Shown: piece after piece, positions 50,745-60,875 of the stretch
How positions within the stretch are numbered: position 1 is the stretch's first letter
Layout of the letters: each line of letters starts with the position of its first letter
Source of the DNA: Curtobacterium pusillum
GTDB taxonomy: Bacteria; Actinomycetota; Actinomycetes; Actinomycetales; Microbacteriaceae
Direction of reading: 5' to 3'
Assembly (NCBI RefSeq): GCF_007673235.1
Contig: NZ_VDZH01000005.1
Coordinates: 363,893 to 427,892 of the forward strand
Length of the DNA stretch: 64,000 nt
Notes under the pieces: model-generated
What the model was told of the DNA's origin: nothing
The model's input: only the letters and a program-made list of their open reading frames with translations
Database searches by the model: none
Translations under genes and position numbers: made by a program

Positions 50745-52217
50745 TCAGTACGCCCCGCGAGAGCGAAGAACGGACGGGATCGTGCGCGCCAGGATCACGA
50801 CGTCGTGCACGAAGGACCAGTTCTCGACGTAGTGCAGGTCGAGCCGGACGCCCTCGGCCCAGTCGAGGTCCGAGCGACCGCTGACCTGCCAGAGTCCGGT
50901 GATGCCCGGGGTCACCAGGAGGCGGCGGTCGGCGAAGTCCTCGTACAGGGCGACCTCGCGCGGGAGTGCGGGGCGCGGGCCGACCAGGCTCATCGACCCG
51001 GTCAGCACGTTCCACAGCTGCGGGAGTTCGTCGAGCGACGTCTTGCGGAGCAACGACCCGACCCGGGTCACCCGCGGGTCGTCCTTCATCTTGAACAGGG
51101 GTCCGGCACCCTCGTTCGCCTGCGCGAGGGCGGCCATGCGGGCTTCGGCGTCGACGCACATCGTCCGGAACTTGAGGATCGAGAACTCCCGCCCACCGCG
51201 CCCCACGCGCGTCTGCCGGAAGAACACCGGCCCGCGGTCGTCAGCGCGGATAACGAGCGCGATGACCCCGAACACCGGTGCGAGGAGCAGCAGGCCGATG
51301 CCCGCACCGACGACGTCGAGCGCACGCTTGCCGACCCGGCGACGGTAGTCGGGCGTCTCGACGTGCATGAGCGGCAGGCCGTCGACCGGCCGTTCGTGCA
51401 CGCGTCCGGCGGCGATGTCGGCGAGGGGAGAGGAGACGACGAGCTCGACGCCGTGCTCCTCGAGCTGCCAACCGAGTCGACGGAGCCGCTCGTGGCCACC
51501 GGAGACTGCTCCTGCGACGACCACGGCGGAGACACCCTCCGAGCGTGCGCGGTCGAGCACGGCATCGACACCGTCGAGCACCGGTGCGCTCGCGTCACCG
51601 AGGTCGACGACCGAACCGCGCGCCGCACAGTCGGTGATGACGGCACGCACGCGGTACCCCGCCGCCGGAGTCAACGCGATCCGTCGTCCGACGTAGCGGA
51701 CGTCCTCCAGGTCACCGACGAGCAGGACGTCCTGCAGGCCTTCGCCACCCAGCCGCCGACGTGCGAGCGCGGTGCGGACCCCCTTCCGTCCGATCGCGAG
51801 CAGCACGAGCCCGAGCGGGAAGGCGATCGCGACGTAGCCACGGGCGATGTCGGCCTGGACAGCGTAGGCGACCGCTGCGACCGACGCGACGGCCACGAGG
51901 CTGGCCGTGACGAGCCGCCGGTACTCGTCGCCACCGACGCCGATGATCCGTGGATCCCGGGTGCGGAACACCGACAGCAGGACCATCCACGCGGCGATCA
52001 GCACCGGGGCGACGACGACCTCGGTCCACCCGGTACCGATCGAGCCGGCGGGGAGTTCGCCGGGGAACCGGACGACGTGGGCCACGGCGAACGCCGCGAC
52101 CAGCAAGACGAGGTCGAGGAGGACGAGGCCGACGGAGTCGATGCGACGACGTCGACGGTTCGTGGCGACCGCAGGCCTGGTCGCGGGGACGGCGGGGGTC
52201 CGCAGTGTGAGTGACAT
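50745..52217 (-). CDS. Exopolysaccharide initiating polyprenyl glycosylphosphotransferase
   Basis: 490 residues: about five membrane helices (residues 28-165), a CoA-binding-like domain (about 165-290), and a C-terminal bacterial sugar transferase domain (about 300-490, KRALDVVGAGIGLLLL, RVGRGGREFSILKFRTM, LRKTSLDELPQLWNVLTGSM and PGITGLWQVSGRSD). It attaches the first sugar phosphate to undecaprenyl phosphate for polysaccharide synthesis. Promoter at 52295-52324. Confidence 0.95.
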   Translation of the reverse strand: MSLTLRTPAVPATRPAVATNRRRRRIDSVGLVLLDLVLLVAAFAVAHVVRFPGELPAGSIGTGWTEVVVAPVLIAAWMVLLSVFRTRDPRIIGVGGDEYRRLVTASLVAVASVAAVAYAVQADIARGYVAIAFPLGLVLLAIGRKGVRTALARRRLGGEGLQDVLLVGDLEDVRYVGRRIALTPAAGYRVRAVITDCAARGSVVDLGDASAPVLDGVDAVLDRARSEGVSAVVVAGAVSGGHERLRRLGWQLEEHGVELVVSSPLADIAAGRVHERPVDGLPLMHVETPDYRRRVGKRALDVVGAGIGLLLLAPVFGVIALVIRADDRGPVFFRQTRVGRGGREFSILKFRTMCVDAEARMAALAQANEGAGPLFKMKDDPRVTRVGSLLRKTSLDELPQLWNVLTGSMSLVGPRPALPREVALYEDFADRRLLVTPGITGLWQVSGRSDLDWAEGVRLDLHYVENWSFVHDVVILARTIPSVLRSRGAY

Positions 52218-52294
52218 GGGAGCCCTTCGGTCGGCCTCCGGGCGGGGACACCGACCGGGTACCGCACGCCGCTCAACGACCGCAGTACCGCATC

Positions 52295-52324
52295 AATATA
52301 TCACTATGGTGTTTCGTATATCAA
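52295..52324 (-). promoter_or_regulatory. Promoter of the glycosylphosphotransferase gene
   Basis: TTGATA (52324-52319), 18-base spacer, TATATT (52300-52295) on the - strand, in a 34-base AT-rich patch that contrasts with the rest of the window. The -35 box overlaps the stop codon of the beta-mannosidase gene. Confidence 0.65.
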
Positions 52325-54999
52325 ACGCCGAGGACGCGGTCGAGGGTCCACAGGACCGTGGCATCGACCAGCGCAGCGATGTCCGCCGTCGTCACCCCGT
52401 GCAACCGGAAGGACACCCGCTCCCCCGGCAGCAGCGTCATGAACCCGCGGTCCACGGTGCCCGCCGGCGCGACGCGGTCCGGCTGGACGAGCAGGTCCCG
52501 GACGAGCGACTCCGCCTCGACCACGAGTTCGACCCCGTCGTCGCCCACCGGCTCGAACGACGTCCGGTACTGCGCCGGCTGCCACCGCATGTCCTTGTCC
52601 GGCGCCGGCGTCCAGACCGCACGGCGCCAGTCCATGTCCGCCACGACGATCTCGTTCGTCGGGTCGTCCACCACGCCGACGGACTCGGGCAGGGACACCA
52701 CGGCGACCCCGGCGGCGGAGAGGTGGACGGGGAGCGTGACCTCGGCGAGCACACTGCCGGACAGGGCGATCCGCCGCACGCGCACGACGCTGTCGAGACC
52801 GGGACGGGTGGAGCGGACCGCGACCTCGATCGGCGCGTTCCCGAAGGCACCCGGCGACACCCCGAGGGAGCCAGCCCCCGGCACCTCGAGCGACAGCGTG
52901 TCCGACAGGTCGCCGGAGCCGGCCGTCTCGCTGTCGGAGGCCGGCGACGCGGGGCGATCCGCGCCTCCAGTCCGACTCACCGACGCCGAGAACGACGTGA
53001 CCGGCCGGATCGTCAGCAGCACGTCGTCGTAGAGCCGGCGCAGCTCGTGCGCCAGCGGCTTCAGCCGCCCCGCCGAGTCGATCGCCGACCACGAGGACAC
53101 CGGCCACAGGTCGTTCAGCTGCCAGACCACGACCCCGGTGTTACGGGGCCAGTGCGTCCGCCAGTGCTCCACGCCCGTCGCGATCGCTCTCGCCTGCTGG
53201 AGCTGCGTCAGGTAGTGCCACTCGTCGAAATCGTGCGGCGAGACCGAGCCGAACCGCGGCGCGAGCCCCCGAGCGAGCTTCCCCATGCCATCCGCGGCCT
53301 TCTGGTGGTGGACCACACCGGGCGAATCGACGGCTAAAGGCGAGTCACGCACGGCATCGCGAAGGGTGCGCCACGCGGGCGGCGCCTGCCACCCGAACTC
53401 GGAGACGAACCGCGGCACGGAGTCACGGTAGTGGTCGTCGGACAGGCGGTTCCAGACGTCCCACGAGTGGTGCGTCTCGTGGTCGACGTCGTTCGCGAAC
53501 AGCGACTCGTCGCCCGACCACGGCGATGCGACCGTGTAGAAGCGGGACGGGTCCACGGCGTCGACGATCGTCGGCAGCAGGTCGAGGTAGTAGTCGAGGC
53601 CCCAGCCGCGGTCCCCGAGGTCGTCCCCCCAGTTGTCGACGCCGTGCAGCCAGATGTTCTCGTTGTTGCCGTTCCAGACCACCAGGGACGGGTGCCGCGA
53701 CAGGCGTGCGACGTTGTCCCGGGCCTCGGCGATGACCTCGCTGCGGATCGGCTCGCCCTCGGGGTAGGCGGAGCAGGCGAACGGGAAGTCCTGCCAGACG
53801 AGCAGCCCGAGTTCGTCGCAGACCTCGTAGAAGTCGTTCGACTCGTAGACGCCGCCGCCCCAGACGCGCACGAGGTTGACGTTGAGGTCGACGGCTGCGT
53901 CGAGTCGAGAGGACACCCGCGAGCGGTCGACCCGCGACACGATGACGTCGTCCGGGATCCAGTTCACGCCACGCACGTCGATGAGTGTGCCGTTGACGTG
54001 CACGTTGAACGGCTTGCCGATCTCGTCCGCGCCCGTGTCGATCCGCGTCGACCGGAAGCCGGTGCGGAAGGTGTTCCGGTCGAGCACCTCGCCGTCGACG
54101 GTCTGCAGCTCGACGACCACGTCGTACAGGGCTTGCTCGCCGTACCCCCGCGGCCACCAGCGCTGCACGTCGGGCACGCGGACGGTGACCACGGTCTCGT
54201 CGTCCTTCGGCGTGAGCTGCGCGCGGGACCGCTGACGCGTCGCCGTCCCCTCGGCGGTCTCGCCGCTCACCGTCACGACGAGCACGAGGTCGTCGTCCTC
54301 GCCGTCCTGGTCGAGATCGTTCAGCCCCGAGCGCTCGACCGTGAGATGCGCGTCGAGCACACCTTCGCCCGCCTCCACGTCGACCAGCGGTCGGACCTCG
54401 CGCAGTCGCGCGGTCGACCACCGCTCGATCGCGATCGGTCGCCACGGGCCGCTCGTCACCGCGGTCAGGCCCCAGTCCCAGCCAAAGTTCGAGGCCATCT
54501 TCCGGATGTACGGGAACGGCTCGTCGTACGGTCCGGGCATGCTGCCGGCCTTCGCCGCGACACGACCGGCTTCGCGGTAGGGCGATTCGAACAGGACCTC
54601 GAGGGTCTTGCTGCCGCGGCCGACCCCGCCGGTCTGGTCGCGCGCGTCGAAGCGGTAGCGCCGGTGCATGTTCCGGGTGGTGCCCACGACCACGCCGTCG
54701 AGGCTCAGCTCCGCCACCGTGTCGAGCCCGTCGCACACCAGGTCGACGCGTTCGAAACCCTTCGCGTCGACGTCGACCGTCCGCCGGTACGCCCAGTCCG
54801 CGCGGCCGACCCACTTGCCGGCGTCCTCGTTCCGGTCGAACGTCGGGTCCGCCAGCAGACCCTCGCGTTCCAGGTCGGTGTGCACCTGCCCCGGTACGGT
54901 CGCCGGGATCGTGCGGCCAGCGACACCGTCCGGAGCGCCGGTTCCTCCGACCATGGTCACGGTCCAGTCGTCGCGGAGTTCCTCGCGTTCGAGGGTCAT
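52321..54999 (-). CDS. Beta-mannosidase, GH2
   Basis: 892 residues with GH2 architecture: jelly-roll sugar-binding domain (1-180), Ig-like domains, the TIM barrel with acid/base Glu447 (NGNNENIW) and nucleophile Glu534 (VSEFGWQ), and C-terminal beta domains. It removes terminal beta-mannose, as from plant mannans or N-glycan cores. No signal peptide, so cytosolic. ATG 54999 has AAGGA. A CTGGAGGCGCGG motif lies in the C-terminal part. Confidence 0.94.
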   Translation of the reverse strand: MTLEREELRDDWTVTMVGGTGAPDGVAGRTIPATVPGQVHTDLEREGLLADPTFDRNEDAGKWVGRADWAYRRTVDVDAKGFERVDLVCDGLDTVAELSLDGVVVGTTRNMHRRYRFDARDQTGGVGRGSKTLEVLFESPYREAGRVAAKAGSMPGPYDEPFPYIRKMASNFGWDWGLTAVTSGPWRPIAIERWSTARLREVRPLVDVEAGEGVLDAHLTVERSGLNDLDQDGEDDDLVLVVTVSGETAEGTATRQRSRAQLTPKDDETVVTVRVPDVQRWWPRGYGEQALYDVVVELQTVDGEVLDRNTFRTGFRSTRIDTGADEIGKPFNVHVNGTLIDVRGVNWIPDDVIVSRVDRSRVSSRLDAAVDLNVNLVRVWGGGVYESNDFYEVCDELGLLVWQDFPFACSAYPEGEPIRSEVIAEARDNVARLSRHPSLVVWNGNNENIWLHGVDNWGDDLGDRGWGLDYYLDLLPTIVDAVDPSRFYTVASPWSGDESLFANDVDHETHHSWDVWNRLSDDHYRDSVPRFVSEFGWQAPPAWRTLRDAVRDSPLAVDSPGVVHHQKAADGMGKLARGLAPRFGSVSPHDFDEWHYLTQLQQARAIATGVEHWRTHWPRNTGVVVWQLNDLWPVSSWSAIDSAGRLKPLAHELRRLYDDVLLTIRPVTSFSASVSRTGGADRPASPASDSETAGSGDLSDTLSLEVPGAGSLGVSPGAFGNAPIEVAVRSTRPGLDSVVRVRRIALSGSVLAEVTLPVHLSAAGVAVVSLPESVGVVDDPTNEIVVADMDWRRAVWTPAPDKDMRWQPAQYRTSFEPVGDDGVELVVEAESLVRDLLVQPDRVAPAGTVDRGFMTLLPGERVSFRLHGVTTADIAALVDATVLWTLDRVLGV

Positions 55000-55216
55000 G
55001 CGGGTCCTTCTCTGGGCGGACAGGGTGTCGTCCACCTCGGTCGGGACGCCGGCCGGTGGCCCGCCCCGTGGCCGGTTCTTCGGCCTGGAGGCGCGGCACC
55101 GGTTGGCCGGGCGTCGTCGCGTTCGCGCGCGCGGACGCTGGTGCGGACGCGCGTGGGGGTGCTCGGCGATGCTAGTACGGGGAGCTTGCACGGTTCCGAG
55201 TGGCAGGCTGGAATGC

Positions 55217-55624
55217 GTGATCACAGTTGCTCTCGCCGCGGCCCTGCGTGACGCCGGACTCCGCTGGCACCCCACGACCGGGGACCGGTTCGTCATCGAC
55301 AAGCCCGGCGTCGACGACGACGTCTACACGGTGTCGGAGATGACCGTCGAACGCCACGACTACCCGTCCGGCACCGTGCTCGGGTTCAACGGGACGACCG
55401 AGTGGGCGCTCGACTCCGTCGACGCCGCCGAGTCGTTGTGGCTCCCGCGCGAGGACCAGCTGCGGGATCTGCTCGGGCCGGCCTTCGTCTCGCTGACCAA
55501 GAGCGGGTCGGACTTCGTCGTGACCGCGGTGGTCGGCGGCACCTCGCAGGAGTTCGGCGCGCCCGGTGCGGCGGACGCGTACGGCGGGGCGCTGCACGCG
55601 TACATCCGGTCCGCGCTGGACTGA
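55217..55624 (+). CDS. Conserved hypothetical protein
   Basis: 135 residues, soluble and acidic. The sequence has a segment GLRWHPTTGDRFVI, a TGTVLGFNGTTEWALD-like stretch in the middle and LWLPREDQLRDLLG near the end. Similar proteins in this family of bacteria are sometimes labelled CpaE-like pilus assembly, but I see no P-loop to support that. GTG 55217 is the only sensible start; no clear ribosome site. Confidence 0.7.
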   Translation: MITVALAAALRDAGLRWHPTTGDRFVIDKPGVDDDVYTVSEMTVERHDYPSGTVLGFNGTTEWALDSVDAAESLWLPREDQLRDLLGPAFVSLTKSGSDFVVTAVVGGTSQEFGAPGAADAYGGALHAYIRSALD

Positions 55625-55658
55625 CACGACGCGCGCCGTCGCCGTCTCGCAGTTGCAC

Positions 55659-55693
55659 GGAGGGCCCGGCCGGCATCGCCGGTCGGGCCCTCC
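55659..55693. terminator. Two-way terminator
   Basis: 16-base arms (GGAGGGCCCGGCCGGC at 55659-55674 and 55678-55693) pair with one G-T wobble around loop ATC, between convergent genes. Confidence 0.8.
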
Positions 55694-55711
55694 TGCGTCT
55701 TCCGCAGCGGA

Positions 55712-58700
55712 TCAGGCGCGGTGACGGCCGTGCTCGGCACGCCGGCGCCGGATCCAGACCAGGAGTACCAGACCCGCGAGCAGGAGGACGATCCCGGACG
55801 GGAGCGCCACCTGGACGACCTCGGACCCGGTGAACGCGAGTTCGAGCGGAGCCGCCTCGGCACGCAGGGTGGTGCGGTACTCGTTCGAGAACACCCACGT
55901 CGGCTGCACGGCGGTCGCGGTGCGCATCGACCGGGTCTGCCCGACCGTCGCCGCACCCGGCGATTCCGTCGTGTCGCCGTCGGCGCGCGGCACCTGCGCG
56001 GTCAGCTGGCCGGTCAGGACGACGGTTCCCTTCGCAGCCTCCGCTGCGGAGACGACGTGCGGACGCTGCGTGACGGCGGTCGTCCGCGCGCCCGGCTCGA
56101 GCGCGGTGTCCTCGACGGTCACCGCCGGCAGCTCGGCAGCGGCGCGGAGGTCGCGGACGTCCAGGTTCCCGGTGTTGACCACCGTGAAGCGGACCCACAC
56201 CTCGGTCCCCGGGTGCAGCGCGCGGTCACGGTCCACGGCGACGAACGCACCCGTCGCGTCGCGCACGACCGCTTCGCCGGACAGGTCGAGCGAGCTCGCA
56301 GCCGCGAGGCCGACGGTGACCTCGTCGCGATCGGAGACGGTCGCGCCGCCGGGAGCGGTCGCCTCGACCACCGCGGCGACGGTCACGCCGCCGTGGTCGA
56401 CGTCCGCCTGGGTGAGGACGTACTCGGGGACCGTGCAGTCCTCATGCGCACCCGGCGCGGTGTCGGTGGGCGCGCAGGCGACGGGCAGGTCGGCCAGCTC
56501 GACGATCTCGGCGTGCGTTCCGGACAGGGTGACGTTGCCCGTGTTCGTCGTCCGCACCGCGACCGACACACGGTCACCGGCCTGCGGGACGTCGTGCTCC
56601 GACGCGGCCAGGTGCGCGACGACGGTCAGTTCGATCCCGGGCTCGCGCTCGATGTCCGTACCGGCCTCAGCGTCGGCCGTCACCGTCGTGCCGTCCGAGC
56701 CGGTCGCGGAAGCGACCAGGGTGAACGAGACCTTGCCGGCATCGACCTCCTGCTGGGTGAGACGGTGTGCTGCGACGGTGCACTCGGTGCGGGCGCCGGG
56801 TGCGAGTTCGGCGTCGGCGCAGGTGACCGTCATGTCGTCCCGACCCGTGACCAGCGCGGACGGATCGCGCACGGTCACGTTGCCGGTGTTCTCGACCGTG
56901 AGGGTGACCCGAGCGGCGTCGCCGGCGTGCACGGTGCCGTCGTGGTCGACCGCGGCGATCGCGGTGGCACGGATGGCGGGTGCCCGGACGATGTCGAGCG
57001 TGGTCGCACCGTTCGCCTCGGCGCGCTGCCGGTCGGCGCCGGTGGCGGCGACGTCCACGGGGAACCGGACCGCGCCGGCGTCCACCTCGGCCTGGGTCAG
57101 CGTCACGGAGGACACCTCGCACGTCACCGAGTCGCCGGGAGCGAGCTCGTCGGTCGGGCAGGAGACGGTCAGGTCGTCGCGGTCGGTCACGTGGGCACGG
57201 ACACCGGTCACCGTGACGTTGCCCGTGTTCCGCACCGTGATCGACACCGTCGCGGTGTCACCGGCGAGCGGCACCTCGTGCTCGGTCGGGTCGAGCACGC
57301 TCGTCGCCGACGTCTCGACGGCCGCGGTCCGAGCAAGCTCGACGGAAGCGCTGTCCTTGCCGGTGGCCTCGCGTCCGCCGGGGCCGGAGGCCGTAGCGGT
57401 CACGGCGAAGTCCACCGAGCCGTGGTCGATCTCGGCCTGCGTCAGGTCGTGGTCCTCGATGGTGCAGTCTCGCTCCGCTCCCGGTGCGAGGGCTCCCGTC
57501 GGGCAGCTGATCGTGCTGTCACGCCCGTCGAGCGATGCGGCGACGTCGTTCAGCGTGCTGTTGCCGGTGTTCCGGACGGTCAGGCCGAGCGCGACGTGGT
57601 CGCCGACCTCGGGGGCTTCTCCCGGTGCGGCCAGCGATGCGGAGAGGGTGGCACCGAGGGCGCTGCGCTGCTCGAGCTCGACCGACGCCGAGTCCGTCGA
57701 CCGGACCGGCTGCCCGGACGGAGCGGTGGCCTGCATCTGCGCCTCGGACGTCACCGAGCCACGGTCGATGTCCGCCTGGGTGACGACGTGGTCGGGGACG
57801 ACGCACTCGGTCGTCTCGCCCGGCGCGAGCGGACCGGTGGGGCAGACGATCCCGGCGTCCGGGCGTCCGTCGACGGACCCGGCGACGTCGGTGAGCGTGA
57901 CGTTGCCGGTGTTCCGCACCTGGACCGTCCTGGTGACGACGTCACCCGGGGCCGGGCTCTTCCCCTCGGCGCGCAGCGCAGCGGAGAGGGTGGAGGAGAG
58001 GGACGGCGCCTGCACGACGGTGTCCTGGGACGCGCGAGCGTCTGCTCGCACGGGCGCACCGGCGACGTCGGTCGCAGTGACGTTCGCGGCGAACGCGACC
58101 GAGCCGGCGTCGACGTCGGCTTGGGTGACCGTGTACGCACCGGTGACCTCGCAGTCCACCGAGGCACCCGGCGCCAGCGACTGCACGTCGCACTGCACCG
58201 AGAACTCCGGACGGCCCGGCAGGGTGACGGCGACGTCCCGGACCGACGTGTTGCCGGAGTTGCGGACCGTCGCGGTCAGCTGCACCTCGTCGCCGACACC
58301 GGGGCGACCGTCGGCCTGGGGCGCGATCACGAGCGCCACTGCGGCGGCGCTCTCGGTCGCCTCGACGCGTGCGGACGCCGTGCCGGCCACCGGAACCCCG
58401 AGACGGGAGAGGGCACCGACCTCGACGGTGTCCTCGATCGCGCCGGAGTCCACGTCCGCCTGCGTCACGTCGCGTGGCGTCGTCGAGCACTCGGTCGAGG
58501 CTCCCGGAGCGAGCGTGGCGACGTCGCAGCTGAACGCGCCCTGGTCACCAGACAGTTCCAGCGCACGGACCGCGACGTTGCCCTGGTTCTCGACGCGGGT
58601 GACGAACGCGATCTGCTCGCCCAGGTCGGCGATGTCGTCGCCGTTGCCGCCGCTCAGGACGCCGCGCTCGGACACGCCGAGGACGTTGCGCTCCGGCTGG

Positions 58701-59860
58701 AACGTCACGCTCGCGGCGGTCGGCAGGTCGACACCCACGTGCTGGGTCACGTCGTCGCCGGTGATCGTGTACGTGCCGGCCGTGGTCGCGCGGACGTCGA
58801 AGGAGACCGTGCAGTCCGCGGCGTCGATGGCGAGGTCACCGGCGACCGAGACGTCCGTGGCTCCGGGCTCGACCGTCGTGTCGGCTCCGGTGCAGGTCGT
58901 CTGGAGCTTCGGGTCGCTCGCGACCGTCAGCCCCTCGGGCAGGCGTTCGGCGAAGGACCAGCCCGGCTTCGAGCCGCGCTCGGACGTGTTCACGACCGAG
59001 ACGGTCATGCGAGCGGTGTCGCCGACGATGGGGCTGCCGTCGAACGCGTTGGCGAGCGTCGGCGTCGAGTCGACGATCGTGACGCGGTCGATCGCACCAT
59101 CGTTGCCGCTGTACGAGGACTGCTCGTTGCGCAGGCGCCAGCGCAGGGCGTCCCCGGAGAACAGCACGCCGCCGCTGGAGACGAACTCGCCGCCGCGGTA
59201 GCTGGCTCCGTTCACGGTGAACGCCTGCGAGCGAGGGTCGGTGCACGGGTCGATCGCCCGCTCGGACACCGGGTGTTCCGTGTCTCCGTCGACCAGCAGG
59301 AAGTTGAGCAGCGGATGCGTGTAGCCGACGCAGGCTCCGGCGGCGGCGCTCACCCCGAAGGAGACGAACCGCCCCGTCGAGCCGAGGGAGAACGCATCAC
59401 GGGACTCGACCTGCACCGCGTTGCGGGGAAGGTTCCGGGAGGACGTCCAGGCGCTCACCGCATGGTTGGTACGGGGGTCGTTCCCGGTGATCCGCCCGAG
59501 CACGTCACTGAGGTTGCGAAGGTCCGCGTTGGCCGTGCACGCAGCGACGTTCGAGCTCGTCGCACTGGTGATGATCCCGTTGCACTCCGATGCGTCGATC
59601 CACGCCGGGTCTGCGGTGTACCGCTCACCCTCTGCACCGACGTACTGGTCCAGCATGATCGGCGTGGTCGCGACGTCGTGCTCGAAGTCCTCGACGAACA
59701 GGACGCGAGGCCCGTCGAAGACGTCGTTCGAGCGAGGCGCAGCGGCGGTGGCAGACGGGGCAGCCGCCGCGATCCCCGGTGCACCAAAGGGTACGGCGAT
59801 GGCGGCGATCACCCCGACCGCGATCGCGGGCAGGGACAGGTTCCAACGGGAACGCGGCAA
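55712..59860 (-). CDS. Cell-surface repeat protein (DUF7507-like repeats, LAFTG anchor)
   Basis: 1382 residues: signal peptide (1-32), an N-terminal beta-rich domain (about 33-390) that may be an adhesin or carbohydrate-binding head, then eight repeats of about 110 residues (about 395-1320) with the pattern NTGNVT...LAPG...C...TQADVD.G. Seven keep the TQxxxD motif and the last has decayed. The tail has LAFTG (1341-1345), a membrane helix and RRRR, a class E sortase (LAxTG) signal. TTG 59860 is chosen as the start: it has CGGAG at 7 bases and starts the signal peptide. Probably a stalk and head on the cell wall. Confidence 0.85.
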   Translation of the reverse strand: MPRSRWNLSLPAIAVGVIAAIAVPFGAPGIAAAAPSATAAAPRSNDVFDGPRVLFVEDFEHDVATTPIMLDQYVGAEGERYTADPAWIDASECNGIITSATSSNVAACTANADLRNLSDVLGRITGNDPRTNHAVSAWTSSRNLPRNAVQVESRDAFSLGSTGRFVSFGVSAAAGACVGYTHPLLNFLLVDGDTEHPVSERAIDPCTDPRSQAFTVNGASYRGGEFVSSGGVLFSGDALRWRLRNEQSSYSGNDGAIDRVTIVDSTPTLANAFDGSPIVGDTARMTVSVVNTSERGSKPGWSFAERLPEGLTVASDPKLQTTCTGADTTVEPGATDVSVAGDLAIDAADCTVSFDVRATTAGTYTITGDDVTQHVGVDLPTAASVTFQPERNVLGVSERGVLSGGNGDDIADLGEQIAFVTRVENQGNVAVRALELSGDQGAFSCDVATLAPGASTECSTTPRDVTQADVDSGAIEDTVEVGALSRLGVPVAGTASARVEATESAAAVALVIAPQADGRPGVGDEVQLTATVRNSGNTSVRDVAVTLPGRPEFSVQCDVQSLAPGASVDCEVTGAYTVTQADVDAGSVAFAANVTATDVAGAPVRADARASQDTVVQAPSLSSTLSAALRAEGKSPAPGDVVTRTVQVRNTGNVTLTDVAGSVDGRPDAGIVCPTGPLAPGETTECVVPDHVVTQADIDRGSVTSEAQMQATAPSGQPVRSTDSASVELEQRSALGATLSASLAAPGEAPEVGDHVALGLTVRNTGNSTLNDVAASLDGRDSTISCPTGALAPGAERDCTIEDHDLTQAEIDHGSVDFAVTATASGPGGREATGKDSASVELARTAAVETSATSVLDPTEHEVPLAGDTATVSITVRNTGNVTVTGVRAHVTDRDDLTVSCPTDELAPGDSVTCEVSSVTLTQAEVDAGAVRFPVDVAATGADRQRAEANGATTLDIVRAPAIRATAIAAVDHDGTVHAGDAARVTLTVENTGNVTVRDPSALVTGRDDMTVTCADAELAPGARTECTVAAHRLTQQEVDAGKVSFTLVASATGSDGTTVTADAEAGTDIEREPGIELTVVAHLAASEHDVPQAGDRVSVAVRTTNTGNVTLSGTHAEIVELADLPVACAPTDTAPGAHEDCTVPEYVLTQADVDHGGVTVAAVVEATAPGGATVSDRDEVTVGLAAASSLDLSGEAVVRDATGAFVAVDRDRALHPGTEVWVRFTVVNTGNLDVRDLRAAAELPAVTVEDTALEPGARTTAVTQRPHVVSAAEAAKGTVVLTGQLTAQVPRADGDTTESPGAATVGQTRSMRTATAVQPTWVFSNEYRTTLRAEAAPLELAFTGSEVVQVALPSGIVLLLAGLVLLVWIRRRRAEHGRHRA

Positions 59861-59989
59861 GAGGAACTCCGAGGTCGAGCGACAGTGGCACACCAGTATG
59901 TTGGATTCCAGTAGGCGGGGCAAATCGTCGGCGCGCCCGGCTGGGTGTTCCCGGAATGACCCTCGGGGGCCGTTTGGTTGCATGGCACC

Positions 59990-60820
59990 ATGACCGTTCC
60001 GAACATCACCCTCAACGACGGCAAGACCATCCCGCAGCTCGGCTTCGGCGTCTTCCAGATCGAGCCCGAGAACACCAAGGAAGCGACGCTGACCGCACTC
60101 GAGGTCGGGTACCGCCACATCGACACCGCCGAGATGTACGGCAACGAGAAGGAGGTCGGCGAGGCCATCGCCGAGTCCGGCATCCCTCGCGAGGAGATCT
60201 TCGTCACCTCGAAGCTCAACAACGGGTTCCACGAGCCCGACGCCGCGCTCGAGAACGGGAAGAAGTCGGCCGACCTGCTCGGCGGCTACACCGACCTGTT
60301 CCTCATCCACTGGCCGATCGCCACCGTGATCGACTTCGTCCCCACGTGGAAGTCGATGGAGGAGCTCTACCGCGGCGGCATCGCCCGGTCGATCGGCGTG
60401 AGCAACTTCCAGGCGCACCACCTCAACCGGCTCGCCGCCGAGACCACGATCACCCCGGCCGTGAACCAGATCGAGGTGCACCCGTACCTCACGCAGGACG
60501 AACTCCGCGCGTACGGCCGCGAGCACGGCATCGCGACCGAGGCCTGGTCCCCGATCGCCCAGGGCCTCGTGCTCGACGACGAGACCATCACCCGCATCGC
60601 AGGCGCCGTCGGCAAGTCCCCGGCCCAGGTCGTCCTCCGCTGGCACATCCAGCGCGGCGACATCGTCTTCCCGAAGTCGGTGACGAAAGCACGCGTGCAG
60701 GAGAACTTCGACATCTTCGACTTCGAGCTCTCCGACGGCGACATGACCGACATCTCGTCACTCGACAAGAGCCACCGCACGGGGCCGGACCCGGACACGT
60801 TCGACTACGTCCCGGCGTGA
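59990..60820 (+). CDS. Aldo-keto reductase, 2,5-diketo-D-gluconate reductase-like
   Basis: 276 residues of the AKR5-type barrel. Catalytic tetrad: Asp and Tyr in HIDTAEMYGNE, Lys in VTSKL, and His in LIHWP. IGVSNFQAHHL and VNQIEVHPYL are family signatures, and the C terminus IVFPKSVTKARVQEN binds NADPH. Substrate unknown. An in-frame ATG at 59978 is possible; 59990 lies 6 bases after TTGCAT. Confidence 0.93.
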   Translation: MTVPNITLNDGKTIPQLGFGVFQIEPENTKEATLTALEVGYRHIDTAEMYGNEKEVGEAIAESGIPREEIFVTSKLNNGFHEPDAALENGKKSADLLGGYTDLFLIHWPIATVIDFVPTWKSMEELYRGGIARSIGVSNFQAHHLNRLAAETTITPAVNQIEVHPYLTQDELRAYGREHGIATEAWSPIAQGLVLDDETITRIAGAVGKSPAQVVLRWHIQRGDIVFPKSVTKARVQENFDIFDFELSDGDMTDISSLDKSHRTGPDPDTFDYVPA

Positions 60821-60825
60821 TCGAC

Positions 60826-60866
60826 ACACGACGCCCCCGCGACCTGTGGTCGCGGGGGCGTCGTGT
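60826..60866. terminator. Two-way terminator
   Basis: Perfect 19-bp arms (ACACGACGCCCCCGCGACC at 60826-60844 and 60848-60866) with a 3-base loop, between the convergent aldo-keto reductase and surface-protein genes. Confidence 0.85.
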
Positions 60867-60875
60867 CGCCTGGAC

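Noticed and set aside
55721..59914. A 1397-codon open frame on the + strand
   Set aside because: Exact antisense of the LAFTG surface protein, whose repeat pattern, signal peptide and anchor show that the - strand is coding.
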